From the NCBI RefSeq assembly GCF_900116645.1, contig NZ_FPBO01000002.1:378492-442491 (forward strand): DNA of 64,000 bases, written 5' to 3'. Position numbers and translations under genes: made by a program. The DNA is from Pseudoduganella namucuonensis (GTDB taxonomy: Bacteria > Pseudomonadota > Gammaproteobacteria > Burkholderiales > Burkholderiaceae_D). Below are positions 1 to 8,881 of the stretch, in pieces; position 1 is the first letter of the stretch; every line of letters starts with the position of its first letter. The notes below the pieces were generated by a model. It saw only the letters and a program-made list of their open reading frames with translations. It was not told the DNA's origin and searched no databases.

Positions 1-302
1 TCCTTGGCCTTGGCCTTGTCCACCGCTTTCAGCTCGGCGCGCTCGACCGCGTTCAACGCGGCCACTTCGTCGTTCTCGGGCTGGAATTCCTTGGGCTTGC
101 GGCCGCGCCGCCCCGGCACCTTCACGCTCGGCAGCACATAGCCGGAGGTGTCGATGGCGGCCAGCGTGGCCGCGTCCGTGGTTTGGCTGACTGCCGGCGG
201 CGTGTTGACGCGCGTTTCCGGTTTGTCGGCCGATTTCGCGGCCTTGGCAGTCACTTTGCTCGGCTTTTCAGCCGCTTGGGATTCAGGTTTCTTTGTTGGC
301 AC
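1..302 (-). CDS. rpoD: RNA polymerase primary sigma factor RpoD (N-terminal part)
   Basis: This is the 5' end of the housekeeping sigma-70 gene, running off the left edge of the window. The roughly 100 visible residues are the low-complexity Lys/Ala/Pro-rich head followed by the conserved betaproteobacterial block with VPGRRGRKPKEF and ENDEVAALNAVERAELKA. This matches the RpoD N-terminus of Oxalobacteraceae as I know it; regions 1.1-4.2 lie outside. The start is read as GTG at 302 because an in-frame TAA lies five codons upstream and no ATG occurs before the conserved block. It is the last gene of the rpsU-yqeY-dnaG-rpoD cluster, but 423 bases separate it from dnaG, enough for its own promoter. 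Confidence 0.85.
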   Translation of the reverse strand, partial: MPTKKPESQAAEKPSKVTAKAAKSADKPETRVNTPPAVSQTTDAATLAAIDTSGYVLPSVKVPGRRGRKPKEFQPENDEVAALNAVERAELKAVDKAKAK

Positions 303-725
303 AGGCGCTTTCGATTACACAACGACTTGCTTTACGGGTTAGGATAAAGTTCTTGCAACACCGCTACGAATACTTATACCTTCGGCCCCCGACCGTGCCA
401 CGCACACCCGGAACCTCCGCCGCCGACCTCAACCCTAGGTCGTGCTCCGCAGAAATTCTACTGTAGACAGCGCATGGGGGCTAGAGCCGCGATTGGCGGG
501 ATGGGCGCGCCACCTCGTTGCTGGCGCGATCCGTGCCAAAGTCCTGGCCCTGGCCGCCGGCATCGTCCAGCTGTGCCGATCAAGAGCCTAACTTACTGAA
601 AACAAACAAAATTCCGAACAAATAACGCTACGCCAAGAGTCAATACTTAGCGTTTTATTATAGCACGCCACTTTACAAATTCCAGGGGGAACGCCCCGCG
701 TCCCCGCCCGTGAAAACCGCCCCCG
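303..725. other. dnaG-rpoD intergenic region
   Basis: This is a 423-base stretch without a convincing gene. Its right third is AT-rich compared with the surroundings and carries a minus-strand promoter-like hexamer pair (see the entry at 657-684). I see no tRNA, no clear intrinsic terminator and no strong dyad. The left two thirds are the presumed rpoD leader. Confidence 0.5.
657..684 (-). promoter_or_regulatory. candidate internal promoter for rpoD
   Basis: On the minus strand a perfect TATAAT (657-662) lies in the AT-rich part of the dnaG-rpoD gap. A weak -35 candidate TGGAAT (679-684) lies 16 bases upstream. It would start transcription near 650, downstream of the dnaG stop, giving rpoD an independent promoter with a leader of about 350 bases. 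Internal rpoD promoters are well known in the E. coli operon; here it is inferred from the hexamer only. Confidence 0.4.
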
Positions 726-2522
726 CTAGCGCGCCGACAAGTCCGCCTCGGCCTCCCGCAACAGCTGGTCTTGCATCGCGGTAATCTCGCGGTAGCGTAC
801 ACCAATTTCCGTGGACGACAAACCGGAGGCGAACAACTGTGCGAGCTCCGCTTTCAGCGCGTCCATCTTGATCTGGCGGATCGCGCTGACCAGGTAGACC
901 CGCACCGCGTCCACGTCCGATTCCGGCTCCGCCGCGATCTCGCCGATGATCGCGTCGTACTCGCCGCCCTGCTCCTTCAGGTGCTGCGCCAGCGCCGCGA
1001 AGGTGGCCTGTGGCCCCAACGCGCAGGCCGCGCCGATCAGCTGCGCCAGCCGCTCGTGCGGCTCCGGGCCGAAACTGGCGAAGGCGGCCATGCCGGCCTC
1101 GTCGATCTGCAGCGCCAGCGCCGGATGGGCCACCAGGTGCCGCACGATCTGCAACTCCAGCCCCACCGGCTGCTGGCGGCTGCTGCGCGGCGGCGCCCGG
1201 CGCACCTCGGCCACCGGCTTGCTCAGCTCGTACAGCGCCTCGATCTCGCCGGGGCTGCTCTGCGTCATCGTCGCCAGGCCGCGCACGATCTGCAGGCGCA
1301 GGGCCGACGGCGCCATCGCCTGCAGCAACGGCTTGGCCTCGAACTGCACGCGGGCGCGGCCCTCGGGCTCGCCCAAGTCGTGCTCGGCCGACACCACCCG
1401 CAGCAGGAACTGCGACAGCGGCATCGCCTCCGCCACCTGCCGCTCGAAACCGGCGGCGCCGAATTCGCGGATATAGCTGTCCGGGTCGTGCTCGGCCGGC
1501 AGGAACAGGAACTTGATGGTCTTGTTGTCCGACACCTGCGGCAGGCAGGCCTCCAGCGCGCGCTGCGCGGCGCGGCGGCCGGCCTTGTCGCCGTCGAAAC
1601 TGAAGATCACCGTGTCTGTTTGCCGCAACAGCTTTTGCACGTGGGTGGTGGTGCACGCGGTCCCCAGGGTCGCCACGGCTTGCGGAAAACCCATCTGCGC
1701 CAGCGCCACCACGTCCATATACCCCTCGGTCACCAGCACGTAGCCCGCGTCGCGGATCGCCTGGCGCGCCTCGAACAGGCCGTACAACTCGTGGCCCTTT
1801 GAAAATAAAGGCGTTTCCGGGGAATTCAAGTACTTTGGCTCGCCCTGTTCCATGATGCGGCCGCCGAAGGCGATCACCTGCCCCTTGGTGTTGCGGATGG
1901 GGAACATCACGCGCTCGCGGAAACGGTCGTAGCGCTTGTGGCGGTTGCCCTCCTCGTCCACGCGGTCGATCACCAGGCCGGCCTCGACCAGCGCGACGGC
2001 GTCGTAGTCGGGGAACACGGCGCGCAGGTTGTCCCAGCCGCCGGGGGCGTAGCCGAGCGCGAAACGGGCGGCGATCTCGCCGGTCAGTCCGCGCCCTTTC
2101 AGATAGGCGATGGCGGCCGGCGCCTGGCGCAGCTGGGACTTGTAGTACTCGGCGGCGTGCGACATGGCGTCGGACAGGGCCATGCTCTGCGCCTGCATCT
2201 GGGCGCGCTGGGCGGGCGGGATCTTGTCGTCCTGCTCGGGCACGACCATGCCCACGCCCTGGGCCAGGTCCTTGACGGCGTCGACGAAGCCCATGCCGGA
2301 GTACTCGATCATGAAGCCGATCGAGGTGCCGTGGGCGCCGCAGCCGAAGCAGTGGTAGAACTGCTTGGTCGGGCTGACCGTGAAGCTGGGCGATTTTTCG
2401 TTGTGGAAGGGGCACAGCCCCATGTAGTTGGCGCCGCCTTTTTTCAGCTGCACGTAGCGGCCGACCACGTCGACGATGTCGACGCGGTTCAGGAGATCGG
2501 AGATGAAGGATTGAGGTATCAC
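726..2522 (-). CDS. dnaG: DNA primase DnaG
   Basis: DnaG synthesises the RNA primers for chromosome replication and works with the DnaB helicase. The 598-residue length is normal. The N-terminal zinc-binding domain is complete (CPFHNEKSPSF at about residues 38-48, then YHCFGC). It is followed by the catalytic RNAP core with a TOPRIM signature (VTEGYMDVVAL at about 264-274, and FSFDGDKAGRRA). The remaining 170 or so residues form the DnaB-interacting helical domain. It lies in the conserved rpsU-yqeY-dnaG-rpoD order. A large dyad repeat lies upstream, between it and yqeY, so expression relative to rpsU may be set there. Confidence 0.97.
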   Translation of the reverse strand: MIPQSFISDLLNRVDIVDVVGRYVQLKKGGANYMGLCPFHNEKSPSFTVSPTKQFYHCFGCGAHGTSIGFMIEYSGMGFVDAVKDLAQGVGMVVPEQDDKIPPAQRAQMQAQSMALSDAMSHAAEYYKSQLRQAPAAIAYLKGRGLTGEIAARFALGYAPGGWDNLRAVFPDYDAVALVEAGLVIDRVDEEGNRHKRYDRFRERVMFPIRNTKGQVIAFGGRIMEQGEPKYLNSPETPLFSKGHELYGLFEARQAIRDAGYVLVTEGYMDVVALAQMGFPQAVATLGTACTTTHVQKLLRQTDTVIFSFDGDKAGRRAAQRALEACLPQVSDNKTIKFLFLPAEHDPDSYIREFGAAGFERQVAEAMPLSQFLLRVVSAEHDLGEPEGRARVQFEAKPLLQAMAPSALRLQIVRGLATMTQSSPGEIEALYELSKPVAEVRRAPPRSSRQQPVGLELQIVRHLVAHPALALQIDEAGMAAFASFGPEPHERLAQLIGAACALGPQATFAALAQHLKEQGGEYDAIIGEIAAEPESDVDAVRVYLVSAIRQIKMDALKAELAQLFASGLSSTEIGVRYREITAMQDQLLREAEADLSAR

Positions 2523-2618
2523 GGCGATCAGTGTTGTTCTACATCAGGCTATACCGCCGCCTGTGGAGCGGGTTTGATCCGGCGCAAGGGGGTGGCAAAC
2601 CGGGGACAGCTCAGCAAC

Positions 2619-2708
2619 GTAGGGCGGAGTAAGCTCGTAGGGCGCAGTCCGCCATGCACGCGTTTCGACGGCGCCGTGGCGGACTGCGCTACGCTTACTC
2701 CGCCCTAC
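2619..2708. repeat. large inverted repeat, family A
   Basis: The outer arms GTAGGGCGGAGTAAG (2619-2633) and its exact complement (2694-2708) enclose inner arms GCGCAGTCCGCC (2642-2653) and its complement (2678-2689), around a loop of about 24 bases. The right outer arm contains the TAG stop of yqeY (2705-2707 on the minus strand), so the element is fused to the end of that gene. It could fold as a long RNA hairpin between yqeY and dnaG. Related sequences lie at 14971-15022 and 44762-44775. Confidence 0.85.
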
Positions 2709-3154
2709 GCCGGGGCCAGCGCTTTCTTGACCAGCGCGGACACGACCGTCATGTCGGCGCGGCCAGCCAGCTTGGGCTTGACGATGGCCATCACCTTGCC
2801 CATGTCCTGCGGACCGGCGGCGCCGGAGGCGGCCACGGCGGCGGCGACCTCGGCCGCCACCTCCTCCTCCGACAGGCCGGCCGGCATGTAGCCCGCCAGC
2901 ACGGCCAGCTCGGCCTTCTCGATGTCGGCCAGGTCGGCGCGGCCACCGGCCTCGAACTGGGTGATCGAGTCCTTGCGCTGCTTGATCATCTTTTCCACGA
3001 TGGCCACGACCTGGGTGTCGTCGACTTCGATCCGCTCGTCCACTTCCTTGCGCTTGATTTCGGCCAGCAGCAGGCGGATGGTGCCCAGCTTGCCCGCCTC
3101 CTTGGCGCGCATGGCGTTCTTCATGTCGTCGGAGATCTGTTGTTTCAAAGTCAT
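2705..3154 (-). CDS. GatB/YqeY domain protein
   Basis: This is a 149-residue, all-helical protein of the YqeY family, related to the C-terminal tRNA-binding tail domain of the GatB amidotransferase subunit. The sequence opens MTLKQQISDDMKNAMRAKE and contains the typical LLLAEIKRKEVDER and IEKAELAVLAGYMP segments. YqeY is commonly found between rpsU and dnaG in proteobacteria and may help tRNA-dependent amidation, but its function is not firmly known. The stop codon lies inside an inverted repeat, so the last codons abut repeat DNA. The Ala-rich C-terminus (VKKALAPA) is usual for the family. Confidence 0.92.
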   Translation of the reverse strand: MTLKQQISDDMKNAMRAKEAGKLGTIRLLLAEIKRKEVDERIEVDDTQVVAIVEKMIKQRKDSITQFEAGGRADLADIEKAELAVLAGYMPAGLSEEEVAAEVAAAVAASGAAGPQDMGKVMAIVKPKLAGRADMTVVSALVKKALAPA

Positions 3155-3284
3155 ATCATGTCCTGTGGAAAATATGGGGCGCTAAAACGCGAAAACCCGC
3201 CGCGGCGAGCCGGAGCGGGCAAACGACTGAACAGGAAGCCCGCGGCGCTATGCCGTACTGCCGGGCCATCCTGCTGTGGCAGTC

Positions 3285-3497
3285 TTAGTACAGTTTCTTA
3301 GGCAGTTGCTGGCTGCGGATGCGCTTGTAGTGGCGCTTCACGGCGGCGGCCAGCTTGCGCTTGCGCTCGGCGGTTGGCTTCTCGTAGAACTCGCGTGCGC
3401 GCAGTTCGGTCAGCAGGCCGGTTTTTTCGATGGTGCGTTTGAAGCGACGCATTGCGACTTCGAACGGCTCGTTTTCTTTAAGGCGGATGGTGGTCAT
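3285..3497 (-). CDS. rpsU: 30S ribosomal protein S21
   Basis: This is a 70-residue basic ribosomal protein, first gene of the macromolecular synthesis operon. The ATG at 3497 is chosen because it begins the conserved [22 protein letters not shown]-terminus. The open frame extends upstream, but the extra residues do not belong to S21. The tail [12 protein letters not shown] is family-typical. S21 helps base-pairing of mRNA leaders with 16S rRNA during initiation. The region upstream (3498-3689) is AT-rich and should carry the operon promoter, though I cannot fix hexamers with confidence. Confidence 0.95.
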   Translation of the reverse strand: MTTIRLKENEPFEVAMRRFKRTIEKTGLLTELRAREFYEKPTAERKRKLAAAVKRHYKRIRSQQLPKKLY

Positions 3498-3689
3498 GTA
3501 AAAATTCAAACCGTTAGATTTTAGGAAGAAAAAGATATTAGCAGCTTTCGGCCCGATTGGGAAGAGCCTTGGACGCCAAACCGGCTCTACAGGCACATTT
3601 CGTGGGGAAAGTGTCTGATTACGAGCAACCTTTTCGTCCTGCCAACATCTGACTCCGGGCGGGATCTGCACGCCGGGATAGCAATTATA

Positions 3690-4898
3690 TCAGGCCGCCT
3701 GCCCAGCCGCCACCCCGGAGGCCCAGGCCCACTGGAAATTGTAGCCGCCCAGCCACCCGGTCACGTCCACCGCCTCGCCGATAAAGTACAGGCCGGACAC
3801 CTTGTTGGCCATCATGGTCTGCTGCGACAGTTCGCGCGTGTCGACGCCGCCGCGGGTGACCTCGGCCTTGCGGTAGCCCTCGGAACCGTTGGGCGTGAGC
3901 ACCCAGCGGTTGATGGCCGTACCCAGCTTGCGCAGCGCCGCGTCCTGCATGTCGGCCAGGCGCAGTTCGCCGTCGAAGCCGTGGGCCTGTAGCAGGCCCT
4001 CGGCCAGGCGCGCGGGCAGCCAGCCGGCCAGCACGTTGCCCAGCTGTTTCTTGACGGTCTGCTTGCCCTCGATCAGCGCCTGCGCCACGTCCATCTCCGG
4101 CAGCAGGTCGATGGTGATGGGCGCGCCCGGCCGCCAGAAGCTGGAGATCTGCAGGATGGCGGGGCCGGACAGGCCGCGGTGCGTGAACAGCAGGTCCTCG
4201 CGGAAGCGCGCGCCGTCCGGGTTGCGGCCCTTCAGGGCGCCGGTTTCCACGTCCACCTCCAGCGAGATGCCGGACAGCGGCGCGAACGGGGCCCAGGAGT
4301 CGGCGTCGAAGGTCAGCGGCACCAGCGCGGGACGGGGCTCCACCATGCGCAGCTCGAACTGGCTGGCGACGCGGTAGCCGAAATCGGTGGCGCCGATTTT
4401 CGGGATCGACAGGCCGCCGGTGGCGATCACCACGCTCTCGGCCTCGATGTCGCCGGTGTCGGTGGCCAGATAGAAGCCGCCGTCGATGCGCTCGACGCTG
4501 GCGACCCTGGTGGGCATGCGCCAGTTGACGTCGCCGGCCGCGCACTCGGCCTTCAGCATGTCGATGATGCGCTCGGCGGAGTCGTCGCAGAACAGCTGGC
4601 CGCGATGCTTCTCGTGGAAGGCGATGCGGTGTTTCTTCACCAGCGCCAGGAAGTCCCGCGGCGTGTAGCGCGACAGCGCGCTCTTGCAAAAGTGCGGATT
4701 CTCGGACAGGAAGTTGGCCGGGCCGGCGTTGATGTTGGTGAAATTGCAGCGGCCGCCGCCGGAGATGCGGATCTTCTCGGCCAGCTTGGCGCCATGGTCG
4801 ATCAGCACCACGCGCCGCCCGCGCTTGCCGGCCTCGGCCGCGCACATCATCCCCGCCGCGCCCGCGCCGATCACCGCCACATCAAACTGTTTTGCCAT
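3690..4898 (-). CDS. NAD(P)/FAD-dependent oxidoreductase, HI0933/YhiN family
   Basis: This 402-residue flavoprotein has an N-terminal dinucleotide-binding motif (VIGAGAAGMMCA at about residues 9-20), the family signature ISGGGRCNFTN (about 46-56), an internal VVIATGGLSIPKIGATDFGY block, and a C-terminal GLYFIGEAVDVTGWLGGYNFQWAWASG segment. These define the HI0933-like (TIGR00275-type) family of predicted FAD enzymes, whose substrate is unknown. The length is normal. It stands alone, transcribed away from a 149-base gap that contains GGGGACAG-type palindromes. Confidence 0.9.
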   Translation of the reverse strand: MAKQFDVAVIGAGAAGMMCAAEAGKRGRRVVLIDHGAKLAEKIRISGGGRCNFTNINAGPANFLSENPHFCKSALSRYTPRDFLALVKKHRIAFHEKHRGQLFCDDSAERIIDMLKAECAAGDVNWRMPTRVASVERIDGGFYLATDTGDIEAESVVIATGGLSIPKIGATDFGYRVASQFELRMVEPRPALVPLTFDADSWAPFAPLSGISLEVDVETGALKGRNPDGARFREDLLFTHRGLSGPAILQISSFWRPGAPITIDLLPEMDVAQALIEGKQTVKKQLGNVLAGWLPARLAEGLLQAHGFDGELRLADMQDAALRKLGTAINRWVLTPNGSEGYRKAEVTRGGVDTRELSQQTMMANKVSGLYFIGEAVDVTGWLGGYNFQWAWASGVAAGQAA

Positions 4899-4945
4899 AA
4901 CCGCCTCGATTCCGCTTCAAAACCGGCCATTGTACCTGTTGCGGC

Positions 4946-5040
4946 GGGGACAGCGACAGTGGCCGAGGGGACAGCCCCTCCGCGCCACAAACCTCTAACA
5001 AAGCCAGAGCCGCCGATCGCGGGTCTGTCCCCGGTTTTGG
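4946..5040. repeat. GGGGACAG-type palindromes, related to family B
   Basis: The gap between the YhiN-type gene and ybiB holds GAGGGGACAGCCCCTC (4965-4980), a 6-base-arm hairpin with a 4-base loop. It is flanked by a second GGGGACAG (4946-4953) and a GGTCTGTCCCC copy near 5022-5032. They resemble the GGGGTCAGACCCC elements elsewhere in the window, with one core base changed. Confidence 0.6.
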
Positions 5041-5047
5041 GCCGCGA

Positions 5048-6013
5048 TCACGCCAGCGAGCGGGTCACCCTGGCGACCTGCGCGACCTGCTCGGCGATCG
5101 AGGCCGGCACCGGCAGATCGCCGCGCAGCACGGAGGCGATCCAGGCGGCGGTGGCGGCCGCGCTCTTGTCCTCCGGCAGCGCGACATTCTCCTCGGCGTC
5201 CAATTGCTTCTCGACCAGCTCGGTGCGCTCGCCGTCGTGGAACCAGTCGATGCGCTGGCCCTTGTTGGCGTTGGCCACCGTCTCGCCCTCGGTGCCGCGC
5301 ATCAGGAAGGCGTGCCCCCGCTCGTGGGGCGCGGCGGTGGTGAAGTACTCGCCCAGCATTTCCAGGTATTCCGGATGGGTGTAGGACACCAGCCGCAGCG
5401 CCGGCCCGGCGAAGGGCTGCAGCATCTTGACCAGCGTGTGGGTGGAGTTGCGCACGCCCAGCACGCGACGCAGCGACAGCATATGCGCCAGCCGGGGCGC
5501 CAGCGCCTCGATGGTGATGAAGGCCACCCTGCCCGCCGCCAGCGCGGCCTCCGCCTCGGCGTGGCCGCCCGCGGCGTGGATGCCCAGCGCCTCGAACACC
5601 TCGGCCGTGGCCACCCGCCCCGGGTCGTGCCCCACGCCGTGCACCAGCACCGGCACGCCCTCGCGCGCCAGCAGCAGCGCCAGCAAGGGCGTCAGGTTGG
5701 CCATCTTGCGGGCGCCGTTGTAGGTCGGGATCAGCACCGGCGCGCAGCCGGCCGGGGCGCGCAGCGGCGCGAACGAGGCTTCCGCCGCCTCCAGGAAGCC
5801 GGCGATCTCGTCGACCGTCTCGCCCTTGATGCGCATGGCCAGCAGGATGCCGCCCAGCTCCAGGTCGGAGACGCGGCCGTCCAGAATGGCGCCGTAGAGT
5901 TCACGGGCGGTCTCGCGCGTCATGCCGCGCGCGCCCTTCCTGCCGCGGCCGATCTCCTTGATCAGGTGGGCGGCCGGGTAGGGATTCGAATGGAAGGTGG
6001 TTTGCGTAGTCAT
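5048..6013 (-). CDS. ybiB: YbiB-type DNA-binding protein (TrpD2 fold)
   Basis: This 321-residue protein resembles anthranilate phosphoribosyltransferase (TrpD) in fold. Visible features are the N-terminal helical part (MTRETARELYGAILDGRVSDLELGG) and the glycosyltransferase-like domain (LIPTYNGARKMANLTPLLALLLAREG, then VLVHGVGHDPGRV). E. coli YbiB belongs to the TrpD2 family, which binds nucleic acid and is not thought to make tryptophan. That role is known from the family, not shown here. No trp genes are adjacent, which agrees with the YbiB assignment. It is divergent from aroG, with 87 bases between the starts. Confidence 0.85.
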   Translation of the reverse strand: MTTQTTFHSNPYPAAHLIKEIGRGRKGARGMTRETARELYGAILDGRVSDLELGGILLAMRIKGETVDEIAGFLEAAEASFAPLRAPAGCAPVLIPTYNGARKMANLTPLLALLLAREGVPVLVHGVGHDPGRVATAEVFEALGIHAAGGHAEAEAALAAGRVAFITIEALAPRLAHMLSLRRVLGVRNSTHTLVKMLQPFAGPALRLVSYTHPEYLEMLGEYFTTAAPHERGHAFLMRGTEGETVANANKGQRIDWFHDGERTELVEKQLDAEENVALPEDKSAAATAAWIASVLRGDLPVPASIAEQVAQVARVTRSLA

Positions 6014-6100
6014 AAGGCGTAGCTTACCGCGCCCGACCGCCGCGGGAAAGCCACAATTCAGCTACACTTGCAGGCTCCCCCGATAAAACAAGCCTGAACC

Positions 6101-7159
6101 ATGATCTCGCCAGACATCGAAAACATCAACGTCACCAACTTCGCCTCCATGCCCACGCCGGAGGCGCTGCACGCCAAGCTGCCGCTGACCGACACCGCCT
6201 CGGCCACCGTGATGAAGGGCCGCGCCGACCTGCGCGCCATCCTGGACCGCAAGGACAAGCGCCTGTTCGTGGTGGTGGGCCCCTGCTCCATCCACGACCC
6301 GGTCGCCGGCCTGGACTACGCGCGCCGCCTGAAGGCGCTGCAGGAGGAGGTCAAGGACACGATGCTGCTGGTGATGCGCGTGTACTTCGAGAAGCCGCGC
6401 ACCACCACCGGCTGGAAGGGCTACATCAACGATCCGGACATGGACGATTCCTTCCGCGTGGACGTGGGCATGGAGAAGGCCCGCCAGTTCCTGCTGGACG
6501 TGTGCGAAATGGGCCTGCCCACCGCCACCGAGGCGCTGGATCCGATCTCGCCGCAATACCTGGGCGACCTGATCGCCTGGACCGCGATCGGCGCGCGCAC
6601 CACGGAATCGCAGACGCACCGCGAGATGTCGTCCGGCCTGTCGACGCCGGTGGGCTTCAAGAACGGCACCGACGGCGACATCGGCATCGCCATCAACGCC
6701 ATCCTGTCGGCGGCCAACCCGCACGCCTTCCTGGGCATCAACAGCCAGGGCAACGTGTCCATCGTGCGCACCCGCGGCAACGCCTACGGCCACGTGGTGC
6801 TGCGCGGCGGCGACGGCCGCCCGAACTACGACTCGGTGTCGGTGGCGATCGCCGCCCAGGCGCTGGAGAAGGCCAAGCTGCCGGCCAACGTGGTGGTGGA
6901 CTGCTCGCACGCCAACAGCTACAAGAAGCCGGAACTGCAGCCGCTGGTGATGACGGACGTGGTCAACCAGATCACGCACGGCAACAAGGCGCTGGTGGGC
7001 GTGATGATCGAATCGAACATCGTGGGCGGCAACCAGAAGATCCCGGCCAACCTGGGCGAGCTGAAATACGGCTGCTCGGTGACCGACGGCTGCATCGACT
7101 GGGACACCACGGCCGAGATGCTGCGCGGCGCGCACAAGGAACTGCTGGCCCGTCCTTGA
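6101..7159 (+). CDS. aroG: 3-deoxy-7-phosphoheptulonate synthase (class I DAHP synthase)
   Basis: This enzyme condenses phosphoenolpyruvate and erythrose-4-phosphate in the first step of aromatic amino acid synthesis. The 352-residue length fits the class I AroG/AroF/AroH group. Landmarks are VVGPCSIHDP (about residues 57-66), MRVYFEKPRTTTGWKG (metal and substrate loop), WTAIGARTTESQTHRE, GFKNGTDG and VVVDCSHANS near residue 268. The protein most resembles the feedback-regulated AroG type, but which amino acid inhibits it cannot be read from the sequence alone. It is a single-gene transcription unit facing the Rieske gene. Confidence 0.95.
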   Translation: MISPDIENINVTNFASMPTPEALHAKLPLTDTASATVMKGRADLRAILDRKDKRLFVVVGPCSIHDPVAGLDYARRLKALQEEVKDTMLLVMRVYFEKPRTTTGWKGYINDPDMDDSFRVDVGMEKARQFLLDVCEMGLPTATEALDPISPQYLGDLIAWTAIGARTTESQTHREMSSGLSTPVGFKNGTDGDIGIAINAILSAANPHAFLGINSQGNVSIVRTRGNAYGHVVLRGGDGRPNYDSVSVAIAAQALEKAKLPANVVVDCSHANSYKKPELQPLVMTDVVNQITHGNKALVGVMIESNIVGGNQKIPANLGELKYGCSVTDGCIDWDTTAEMLRGAHKELLARP

Positions 7160-7172
7160 GCCCCCGGCCCCT

Positions 7173-7592
7173 CTAGGCCCAGGGATTGGCGCCCACGTGC
7201 GGCGCCACGCCGAACGCGCCCGCCAACGCCGCCTCCGCGCGGCTGGCCGGCGCGTTCAGTTCATTCAAGTCCAGATAAATCTTCTCGTCCTCTATCCTCA
7301 CCGCGTAGCGCCGCGCGCAGCCATGCTCTTCGGGCGACACCAGGCAGCCGGTTTCCAGTTCGACGCTCCATTGGTGGCGCGGGCAGCACACCTGCTCGCC
7401 CAGCACCTTGCCCTGCGACAGCGGGCCGCCGTTGTGCGGGCAGCTGTCGAGCAGGGCGAAGACCTTGTCCCCGGCGGTGCGGAACACGGCCACGCCGGGC
7501 AGCTCCTGCCACGCGAACCCGCGCGGCACCAGGCGCGCGCCCTCCGGCGGGATGTCTTTCAGCTTGCAAATCAATTTCCAGTGTTCGGCCAT
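7173..7592 (-). CDS. Rieske 2Fe-2S protein, NirD-like
   Basis: This 139-residue small Rieske protein resembles the assimilatory nitrite reductase small subunit NirD. Both cluster ligand pairs are present: CPH in DSCPHNGGPL (about residue 51) and CPRH in VCCPRHQW (about 70). Unlike many NirD proteins with degenerate ligands, it should be able to bind a 2Fe-2S cluster. No large subunit (nirB) is adjacent. The nitrate-type ABC operon lies about 1.3 kb to the right, beyond tsaD. It may be a NirD paralogue or a generic electron-transfer ferredoxin. Confidence 0.75.
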   Translation of the reverse strand: MAEHWKLICKLKDIPPEGARLVPRGFAWQELPGVAVFRTAGDKVFALLDSCPHNGGPLSQGKVLGEQVCCPRHQWSVELETGCLVSPEEHGCARRYAVRIEDEKIYLDLNELNAPASRAEAALAGAFGVAPHVGANPWA

Positions 7593-7778
7593 GGTCGCCT
7601 CCAGTGCTTGTGCTTGTTATTGCATACGTAGCAAGAGCGATGCCATGGCCCGGACGCGCTTTCGGCGGCCGGCGCGCGGCCGGCCGCCCTACATGGGTGC
7701 GGCGCTCGCCCCTTTGGTGCAGGCGCGCCCGGCTTTCCTTTACAATGGCGGATTCCCCTTCCACTTCGCACTGTCCAA

Positions 7779-8819
7779 ATGATCGTTCTCGGCGTTGAAT
7801 CCTCCTGTGACGAAACCGGCCTGGCGCTGTATGACACCGAGCGCGGCCTGTTGTCCCATGCCCTGTATTCCCAGGTCGCGATGCACGAGGAGTACGGCGG
7901 CGTGGTGCCGGAGCTGGCCTCGCGCGACCATATCCGGCGCGCCATCCCGCTGCTGGAGCAGACCCTGGCCGGCGCCGGCAAGGCGCTGGCCGACATCGAC
8001 GCCATCGCCTACACGCAGGGACCCGGCCTGGCCGGCGCGCTGCTGGTCGGCTCGTCCATCGCCTGCAGCCTGGGCATGGCGCTGGACAAGCCGGTGCTGG
8101 GCGTGCACCACCTGGAGGGCCACCTGCTGTCGCCGCTGCTGGCGTCGCAGCCGCCGGAGTTCCCCTTCATCGCGCTGCTGGTCTCGGGCGGCCACACGCA
8201 GCTGATGCGGGTGGACGGCGTGGGCCAGTACACGCTCTTGGGCGAGACCCTGGACGACGCGGCCGGCGAGGCCTTCGACAAGTCGGCCAAGCTGCTGGGC
8301 CTGGGCTACCCGGGCGGGCCGGCGATCTCCCGCCTGGCCGACTTCGGCGACCCGCTGGCCTACAAGCTGCCGCGCCCGATGATGCACACCAAGGATTTCA
8401 ATTTCAGCTTCTCCGGCCTGAAGACGGCGGTGCTGACGGTGGTGAAGAACCACCCGGCGCAGGGCATCGCCAACATCTGCGAGCAGGACAAGGCCAACAT
8501 CGCGCGCGGCTTCGTGGACGCCATCGTGGAGGTGCTGACGGCCAAGTGCGTGTCGGCCATCAAGCACACGGGCTTGAAGCGGCTGGTGATCGCGGGCGGG
8601 GTGGGGGCGAACGCGCAGCTGCGCGCGTCCTTGAACGCGGCGGCCGCGAAGAGGAAGTTCAAGGTCTACTACCCGGAACTGGAGTTCTGCACCGACAACG
8701 GCGCGATGATCGCCTTCGCCGGCGCGATGCGGCTGATGATCAACCCGGACGCGGCGAAGAAGGATTACTCCTTCAACGTGCGTCCGCGCTGGCCGCTGGA
8801 CGAGTTGCGGGTGGTCTAA
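7779..8819 (+). CDS. tsaD: tRNA N6-adenosine threonylcarbamoyltransferase TsaD
   Basis: TsaD transfers the threonylcarbamoyl group to A37 of ANN-decoding tRNAs, as part of the TsaBDE complex. The 346-residue protein opens with the ASKHA signature [14 protein letters not shown]. It has the metal-binding HHLEGHL (about residues 110-116), LVSGGHTQ, and a C-terminal [10 protein letters not shown] and CTDNGAMIA. The partner tsaE is also in this window at about 35.9 kb. The gene is transcribed toward the nrt operon. The 62-base convergent gap holds a double palindrome likely to end transcription from both sides. Confidence 0.97.
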   Translation: MIVLGVESSCDETGLALYDTERGLLSHALYSQVAMHEEYGGVVPELASRDHIRRAIPLLEQTLAGAGKALADIDAIAYTQGPGLAGALLVGSSIACSLGMALDKPVLGVHHLEGHLLSPLLASQPPEFPFIALLVSGGHTQLMRVDGVGQYTLLGETLDDAAGEAFDKSAKLLGLGYPGGPAISRLADFGDPLAYKLPRPMMHTKDFNFSFSGLKTAVLTVVKNHPAQGIANICEQDKANIARGFVDAIVEVLTAKCVSAIKHTGLKRLVIAGGVGANAQLRASLNAAAAKRKFKVYYPELEFCTDNGAMIAFAGAMRLMINPDAAKKDYSFNVRPRWPLDELRVV

Positions 8820-8836
8820 ACCCAACCGCAAAGGCC

Positions 8837-8864
8837 GGGGTCAGACCCCGAGGGGTCTGCCCCC
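8837..8864. repeat. family B double palindrome between tsaD and the nrt operon
   Basis: GGGGTCAGACCCC (8837-8849) is followed after two bases by GGGGTCTGCCCCC (8852-8864), an imperfect inverted copy of the first. It occupies the convergent gap between tsaD and the ABC ATPase gene. It could form hairpins in transcripts from either strand, so a bidirectional terminator-like role is likely although there is no long U tract. Confidence 0.75.
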
Positions 8865-8881
8865 AGATTCCGCCCCTGGTT

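Noticed and set aside
148..342. 64-codon plus-strand open frame at the left edge
   Set aside because: Antisense to the conserved rpoD N-terminus.
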